Origin: Geomonas propionica
GTDB lineage: Bacteria > Desulfobacterota > Desulfuromonadia > Geobacterales > Geobacteraceae
Length of the DNA stretch: 64,000 bases
Assembly: GCF_016458235.1 (NCBI RefSeq)
Contig: NZ_JAEMHK010000001.1
Span: 124,001-188,000, forward strand
Direction of reading: 5' to 3'
Part shown: in pieces, positions 59,884-64,000 of the stretch
Layout of the letters: the number at the start of each line of letters is the position of its first letter
Numbering within the stretch: the first letter of the stretch is position 1
Notes under the pieces: model-generated
Seen by the model: only the letters and a program-made list of their open reading frames with translations
The model's database searches: none
What the model was told of the DNA's origin: nothing
Made by a program: the position numbers and the translations under genes

Positions 59884-61881
59884 ATGTCCAGAATCGGCGT
59901 TTTTGTGTGCCACTGCGGTGAGAATATCTCCCGCACGGTGGATGTGGAGCAGGTGGCGAAGGCCGCCGGGGAGATCCCCGGGGTAGCCTATTCCTGCGAT
60001 TACAAGTACATGTGTTCCGACCCGGGGCAGACCTTGCTGAAGAAGGCGGTCGCCGAACACAAGCTTGACGGCGTGCTGGTGGCGGCGTGCAGCCCGCGCA
60101 TGCACGAAAAGACCTTCCGCAAGGCGGCCGAAGCCGCCGGGCTGAACCCGTACCTGTGCGAGATGGCCAACATCCGCGAGCACTGTTCCTGGGTCCACGA
60201 GGACCGGGACATGGCGACCGCCAAGGCCAAGGACATCGTGAAGCTCATGGTGGAGCGGGTCAGGAAAGGCAAGTCGCTGGCACCGATCACCGTTCCGGTC
60301 ACCAAGCGCGCGCTGGTCATCGGCGGCGGCATCGCCGGGATCCAGGCGGCGCTCGACGTCGCGGACGCCGGCCACCATGTGATAATGGTGGAGCGCGATC
60401 CATCCATCGGCGGCCACATGGCCCAGCTTTCCGAAACCTTCCCGACACTCGACTGCTCCCAGTGCATCATGACCCCGAAGATGGTCGACGTGGCCAACCA
60501 CCCGAACATCACTCTGTACACCTACTCGGAGATCGAGAAGGTCGAGGGGTACATCGGCAACTTCCAGGTGACCGTGAAGCACAAGGCGCGCTCGGTGGAC
60601 GAGTCCAAGTGCACCGGCTGCGGCGTCTGCATGACCAAGTGCCCGAAAAAGAAGATCCCCAACGAGTTCGACCAGGGGCACGGCATGCGCCCCGCTATCT
60701 ACGTCCCCTTCCCGCAGGCGGTCCCCAACACCCCGGTGATCGACCGCGAGAACTGCACCATGTTCCAAAGCGGCAAGTGCGGCGTCTGCGCCAAGGTTTG
60801 CGGCCCCGGGGCGGTGGACTATGAGCAGAAAGATACCTTTACCGTCGAGGACGTCGGCGCCATCGTGGTCGCCACCGGGTTCAAGCTCTACACCATCGAC
60901 AGGAAACCGGAAGGGAGCCCGATCCAGGGGTACGGCGAATTCGGCTACGGCACCATCCCCGACATCATCGACGGCATGACGTTCGAGCGTCTCGCCTCCG
61001 CCTCCGGCCCGACCGGCGGCAAGATCCTGCGTCCCTCGGACGGCAAAGAGCCCAAGCAGGTGGTCTTCATCCAGTGCGTCGGTTCGCGCGCCAGGGAGAA
61101 GGGGATCTCCTACTGCTCCAAAGTCTGCTGCATGTACACCGCCAAGCACACCATGCTCTACCACCACAAGGTGCACGACGGACAGGCCTACGTCTTCTTC
61201 ATGGACGCAAGGACCCCGGGCAAGGGGTACGACGAGTTCTGGCGCCGGGCGGTTGAGGAAGAGGAAGCGGTCTACATCAGGGGGATGGTGTCGCGCATGT
61301 ACCAGCGCGGCGACAAGATCGTGGTGATGGGGAGCGACATCCAGGTTGGCACCCAGGTAGAGATCGAGGCCGATCTCGTGGTGCTCGCCACTGCGGTGCA
61401 GCCCCAGGATGGCGCGGATCTCTTGGCCCAGAAGCTCGGCATATCCTATGACAAGTACAACTTCTACTCCGAGGCGCACGCCAAGCTGAAGCCGGTCGAA
61501 TGCGCCACCGCCGGGATCTATCTCGCCGGCGCCTGCCAAGGGCCCAAGGATATTCCCGACACGGTGAGCCAGGCGTCCGCCGCGGCCGCCAAGGTGATGA
61601 CCCTGTTTGCCAAGGACAAGCTGGAGCGCGATCCGGTAGTCGCCAAGGTGAACGAGAAATACTGCGTCGGCTGTTTCGCCTGCAAGAAGGTCTGCGCTTA
61701 CGGGGCTATCGAGGAGAAGGAAATCCGGGATCGCCAGGGGAACCTGGTGAAGAAGGTCGCCTACGTGAACCCGGGTGTCTGCGGCGGTTGCGGCACCTGC
61801 CAGGCCACCTGCCCGTCCAAGTCCATCGAACTCGACGGCTACACCGACGAGCAGATCATGGCGATGATAGAGGCGCTTTAA
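59884..61881 (+). CDS. HdrA-like flavin iron-sulfur subunit
   Basis: The 665-residue protein has VFVCHCGENIS at its N-terminus, a FAD-binding region VIGGGIAGIQAALDVADAGH, HdrA motifs HMAQLSETFPTLDCSQCIMT, ferredoxin clusters CTGCGVCMTKCP and CGVCAKVCGP in the middle, and CVGCFACKKVCAYG and CGGCGTCQATCPSKS near the C-terminus. HdrA flavin bifurcates or confurcates electrons between ferredoxin, a hydride carrier and HdrBC. ATG follows GAGGAGCTT. All key cysteines are in place. Confidence 0.93.
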   Translation: MSRIGVFVCHCGENISRTVDVEQVAKAAGEIPGVAYSCDYKYMCSDPGQTLLKKAVAEHKLDGVLVAACSPRMHEKTFRKAAEAAGLNPYLCEMANIREHCSWVHEDRDMATAKAKDIVKLMVERVRKGKSLAPITVPVTKRALVIGGGIAGIQAALDVADAGHHVIMVERDPSIGGHMAQLSETFPTLDCSQCIMTPKMVDVANHPNITLYTYSEIEKVEGYIGNFQVTVKHKARSVDESKCTGCGVCMTKCPKKKIPNEFDQGHGMRPAIYVPFPQAVPNTPVIDRENCTMFQSGKCGVCAKVCGPGAVDYEQKDTFTVEDVGAIVVATGFKLYTIDRKPEGSPIQGYGEFGYGTIPDIIDGMTFERLASASGPTGGKILRPSDGKEPKQVVFIQCVGSRAREKGISYCSKVCCMYTAKHTMLYHHKVHDGQAYVFFMDARTPGKGYDEFWRRAVEEEEAVYIRGMVSRMYQRGDKIVVMGSDIQVGTQVEIEADLVVLATAVQPQDGADLLAQKLGISYDKYNFYSEAHAKLKPVECATAGIYLAGACQGPKDIPDTVSQASAAAAKVMTLFAKDKLERDPVVAKVNEKYCVGCFACKKVCAYGAIEEKEIRDRQGNLVKKVAYVNPGVCGGCGTCQATCPSKSIELDGYTDEQIMAMIEAL

Positions 61882-61902
61882 AATCAAAACCCCAAAGCAT
61901 TA

Positions 61903-62025
61903 CCACAGAGTACACTGAGGCCCACGGAGGGCACAGAGGAAAGCGGAACCAGGAGAAAATCAAAAACCTGATCTTTGATTTTCTGCGTGACCTCTGCGAT
62001 CCTCTGAGACCTCTGTGTTGAGCTT
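61903..62025. repeat. ACAGAG-type inverted repeat between hdrA and mvhD
   Basis: ACCACAGAGTACACTGAGGC (about 61901) and CCTCTGAGACCTCTGTGTTG (about 62001) can form an imperfect long stem within the cluster. Same family as 51816-51898. Confidence 0.55.
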
Positions 62026-62052
62026 CTGACCCAGTTTTTAAAAGGACTTTTC

Positions 62053-62586
62053 ATGCACGCTGAACACATCAAGCATGACTTTGAACCGAAGATTGTCGCC
62101 TTCGTCTGCACCTGGTGCACCTACGCGGGGGCGGACCTCGCGGGGACCAGCAGGATGCAGTACCCGTCCAACGTCCGGGTGCTCAAGTTCCCCTGCACGG
62201 GGAGGATCGACCCGGTGTTCATCCTGCGCGCCTTCCAGAAAGGTGCGGACGGGGTGCTGGTGTCGGGGTGCCATCCAGGCGACTGCCACTACATGGCCGG
62301 GAACTTCCACGCCCGGCGCCGCTTCGCCGCCTTCCGTGCCCTGCTGAGCTTCGTCGGGGTCGACCTGAACCGGCTCCAGTTTTCCTGGGTTTCCGCGGCC
62401 GAGGGTGGCAAGTGGGTCGACGTGGTGACCGAGCTGACCGAGCGGGTGCGCACCATGGGGCCGATGCCGGAGTTCAAGGAACTCGAGCACGAGGAACAGT
62501 GGTCCACCTTCGCCGGGGCTTCGGTGGACAAGTCCACCGTGCTCAATTCGCCGGAGTTGAAAGAGGCGTACGACAGCATCGGGTAA
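62053..62586 (+). CDS. MvhD/FlxD-like [2Fe-2S] subunit
   Basis: The 177-residue protein has FVCTWCTYAGADLAGTSRMQ near residues 15-34, CTGRIDPVFILRAFQKGADG and SGCHPGDCHYMAGN, the conserved pattern of the MvhD subunit that connects HdrA to a hydrogenase or dehydrogenase. Electrons would pass through its 2Fe-2S cluster. AAAGGACTTTTC precedes the ATG. In organisms with FlxABCD the same family is called FlxD. Confidence 0.9.
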   Translation: MHAEHIKHDFEPKIVAFVCTWCTYAGADLAGTSRMQYPSNVRVLKFPCTGRIDPVFILRAFQKGADGVLVSGCHPGDCHYMAGNFHARRRFAAFRALLSFVGVDLNRLQFSWVSAAEGGKWVDVVTELTERVRTMGPMPEFKELEHEEQWSTFAGASVDKSTVLNSPELKEAYDSIG

Positions 62587-62603
62587 TGCCAGATCATCGG
62601 GCG

Positions 62604-62710
62604 CTGTAGGGGCGAATAATTATTCGCCCAGCCGCCGGTGCCCCGGCCATCGCAATTTCGGTCAGGGCGATGATGCGACAAAGGCGGGCGAATGATTATT
62701 CGCCCCTACA
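62604..62710. repeat. REPIN-like composite, inverted copy
   Basis: CTGTAGGGGCGAATAATTAT at the left and GATTATTCGCCCCTACA at the right flank a spacer that contains CGCCGGTGCCCC near the left REP. The reverse complement has the layout of 53916-54025. It lies between mvhD and the next cluster gene and is part of that intergenic region. Confidence 0.65.
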
Positions 62711-62731
62711 ATCCTTCACACGGAAAACGAC

Positions 62732-63676
62732 ATGAACGCTAAAGCAAACAAGAACCAGGTGACCAGCATCGAACCGGCCTACTACCAAGCGATAACCGAG
62801 GCTATCCGCAAGGAAGCGGTTCAGATCCTGAAGGATGAGACCGTAGTCGGCGTGGTCGGCTACCTCCCCGGCCGCCGCAAAGGGACCGCCAGCCCCGCGC
62901 TGGTCACCACGGTGGAAGAGGCGGAAAAGCTGATCTTCTCACCCGCCTGCGTCAACAACCTCTCGGTCTACCTCACCAAGGCCAAGAAAGGGGTACTGAA
63001 GCAGGGCAAGGTCGGCATCGTCGCCAAGGGGTGCGACATGCGCGCCCTGGCCGGGCTGATGACGGAATCGCAGCTCCAGCGCGAAGACCTGTTCATCATC
63101 GGCGTGGTCTGTCCCGGCGTGTACGGCTTCGGTGTCGAGCGGACCGGAACCCTGACCGAGGCGAACATCGCCCGCAAGTGCCGCGAGTGCACGGTGCATA
63201 TGCCGGAAGGTTCCGACGTCGCCGCCGGAACCCACACCGAACTTGCCGACCTGACGCCGGAGGAGGCGGAGGAAATGGCCCGCATCGAGGCGATGCCGCA
63301 GGCGGAGCGTTGGGCCTTCTGGAAGGAGCATTTCTCGCGCTGCATCCGCTGCATGGCCTGCCGCCAGGTCTGCCCCTTCTGCTATTGCGAACAGTGCCTG
63401 TGCGACAAGAACCGCCCCCAGGCGGTGGAAAGCTCGCCGCGCCCCGCGGGCAACATGGCCTGGCATCTCGTGCGCGCCATGCACCTCGCAGGGCGTTGCG
63501 GCGGCTGTGCCGAGTGCGAGCGCGTCTGCCCGATGGACATCCCGCTGAACCTCTTGAATCGCCGCATGGCCCAGGAACTGAAGGAGCTCTATGACTTCGA
63601 GGCCGGCCTGACTCCGGTGGAGAAGGGGCCGCTGAACGAGTACAAGGAAAACGACGACCAGTCGTTTATTAAGTAG
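62732..63676 (+). CDS. FrhB-like coenzyme F420/ferredoxin-type subunit
   Basis: The 314-residue protein has an FrhB-like N-terminal domain with VTTVEEAEKLIFSPACVNNL, VAKGCDMRALAGLM and GVVCPGVYGFG, and C-terminal ferredoxin motifs CIRCMACRQVCPFCYCEQCL and CGGCAECERVCPMDIP. FrhB-like proteins bind flavin and pass electrons from F420 or other hydride carriers. The position after mvhD suggests it is the hydride-accepting module of this HdrABC complex. The true donor is unknown; Geobacter-type bacteria are not known for F420 use, so NAD(P)H or ferredoxin is more likely. Confidence 0.85.
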   Translation: MNAKANKNQVTSIEPAYYQAITEAIRKEAVQILKDETVVGVVGYLPGRRKGTASPALVTTVEEAEKLIFSPACVNNLSVYLTKAKKGVLKQGKVGIVAKGCDMRALAGLMTESQLQREDLFIIGVVCPGVYGFGVERTGTLTEANIARKCRECTVHMPEGSDVAAGTHTELADLTPEEAEEMARIEAMPQAERWAFWKEHFSRCIRCMACRQVCPFCYCEQCLCDKNRPQAVESSPRPAGNMAWHLVRAMHLAGRCGGCAECERVCPMDIPLNLLNRRMAQELKELYDFEAGLTPVEKGPLNEYKENDDQSFIK

Positions 63677-63684
63677 GAACAAGG

Positions 63685-63775
63685 TCCCCTCCCCCGGAGG
63701 GGGAGGGACAGGGAGGGGGCTTTTCACCGTTAGCGCCCCCCCTCCCAGCCTCCCCCCTCCGGGGGGAGGAGCTGA
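63685..63775. repeat. GC-rich palindromic repeat CCTCCCCCGGAGGGGGAGGG
   Basis: A compact hairpin (63687-63709) and a second, similar block (about 63740-63770, CCTCCCCCCTCCGGGGGGAG) lie between the FrhB-like gene and the next gene. They are of the same GC-rich class as 26887-27010. Confidence 0.5.
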
Positions 63776-63821
63776 CACCACCACGGCAGCCCGGTAACGG
63801 GCGCTATGAAAGAGAAAACCT

Positions 63822-64000
63822 ATGCCGCAGATCATTACGGAACAGAACCTTCGCAGTCTGATCGACCTCCTGGTCAAGGAAGCCAAACTCGTGGTGGGCC
63901 CGAAGCTGTCGGGATCGGTGGTGCTCTACGAACCGCTGACGGCGGGATCGGACCTCACCCTCGACGCGCTGCCGCGCCGCTCCTCCAAGGAGCTCTTCTT
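63822..64000 (+). CDS. FlxB-like iron-sulfur subunit, N-terminal part
   Basis: Only the first 59 codons are in the window. The start (MPQIITEQNLRSLIDLLVKE, then KLVVGPKLSGSVVLYEPL) matches the N-terminus of 4Fe-4S dicluster subunits similar to FlxB and to the beta subunit of sulfhydrogenase, as found next to FrhB/MvhD-type genes. It is preceded by AAAGAGAAAACCT. The cluster therefore continues past the right edge. Confidence 0.65.
   Translation, partial: MPQIITEQNLRSLIDLLVKEAKLVVGPKLSGSVVLYEPLTAGSDLTLDALPRRSSKELF

Noticed and set aside
59110-61887. A 925-residue leftward gene opposite hdrA and hdrB
   Set aside because: It is an antisense shadow of genes with clear iron-sulfur motifs on the other strand.

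Overview
The window looks like chromosome from a Geobacter-type bacterium (Geobacterales: Geobacter, Geomonas or Citrifermentans). The evidence is the gene mix: an HdrABC/Flx-like electron-transfer cluster, a SelB factor, a caa3-type oxidase with an SCO protein, a hemerythrin-tailed chemotaxis receptor, and many GC-rich palindromic intergenic repeats. No organism name can be read from the sequence. I saw no rRNA, tRNA or CRISPR array.

Positions 1-2727 are host DNA: the start of a KdpD-like sensor gene, a KimA-like APC permease with a tandem CTTGATA operator, and a small gene. Positions 2728-19869 are an integrated element of about 17.1 kb, bounded by a 22-base direct repeat with one mismatch. 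It sits in the 3' end of a DUF1847 gene and supplies a replacement C-terminus. From right to left it carries a P4-type integrase, a CI-like repressor facing three operator palindromes, an AlpA-like regulator, several small proteins with a duplicated structured leader, a zinc-ribbon protein, a P4/D5-type helicase, an iteron-rich candidate origin, a CHC2/TOPRIM primase, a tail chaperone with a -1 frameshift site, a long tape-measure protein, more small regulators, and a SIR2-domain protein next to the left end. There is no capsid, portal, terminase, baseplate or lysis gene. It reads as a phage satellite, or a very reduced prophage, that makes its own tail-length ruler. This is the most novel part of the window.

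Positions 19839-30276 are host genes: DUF1847, DUF2288, YceH, a small membrane protein, an FKBP isomerase with a Cys/Asp-rich insert, a tRNA-dihydrouridine synthase, an MFS transporter, GMP reductase, and an overlapping pair that looks like a complete ovothiol pathway (OvoA plus a PLP C-S lyase). Positions 30538-35398 hold a small zinc ribbon, a lone receiver domain, a small lipoprotein, a 21-base-period repeat array of about 460 bases, cmoAB, a higBA toxin-antitoxin pair and a PstS-like lipoprotein.

Positions 35730-47531 hold threonine catabolism (tdh-kbl), a PstS-like protein with a porin, the caa3 oxidase operon (SCO, I, III, IV, II with cytochrome c, heme farnesyltransferase, zinc ribbon) and the hemerythrin chemotaxis receptor. 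Positions 47756-57758 hold ferrochelatase, a MoxR-type ATPase paired with a 650-residue protein of unknown function, SelB, and a heterodimeric ABC exporter. From about 58331 to the right edge there is an hdrCBA-mvhD-frhB-like-flxB-like cluster, which probably links a soluble heterodisulfide-reductase-like complex to NAD(P)H or ferredoxin chemistry.

All calls come from reading the sequence and from memory of protein families. No database search was run.
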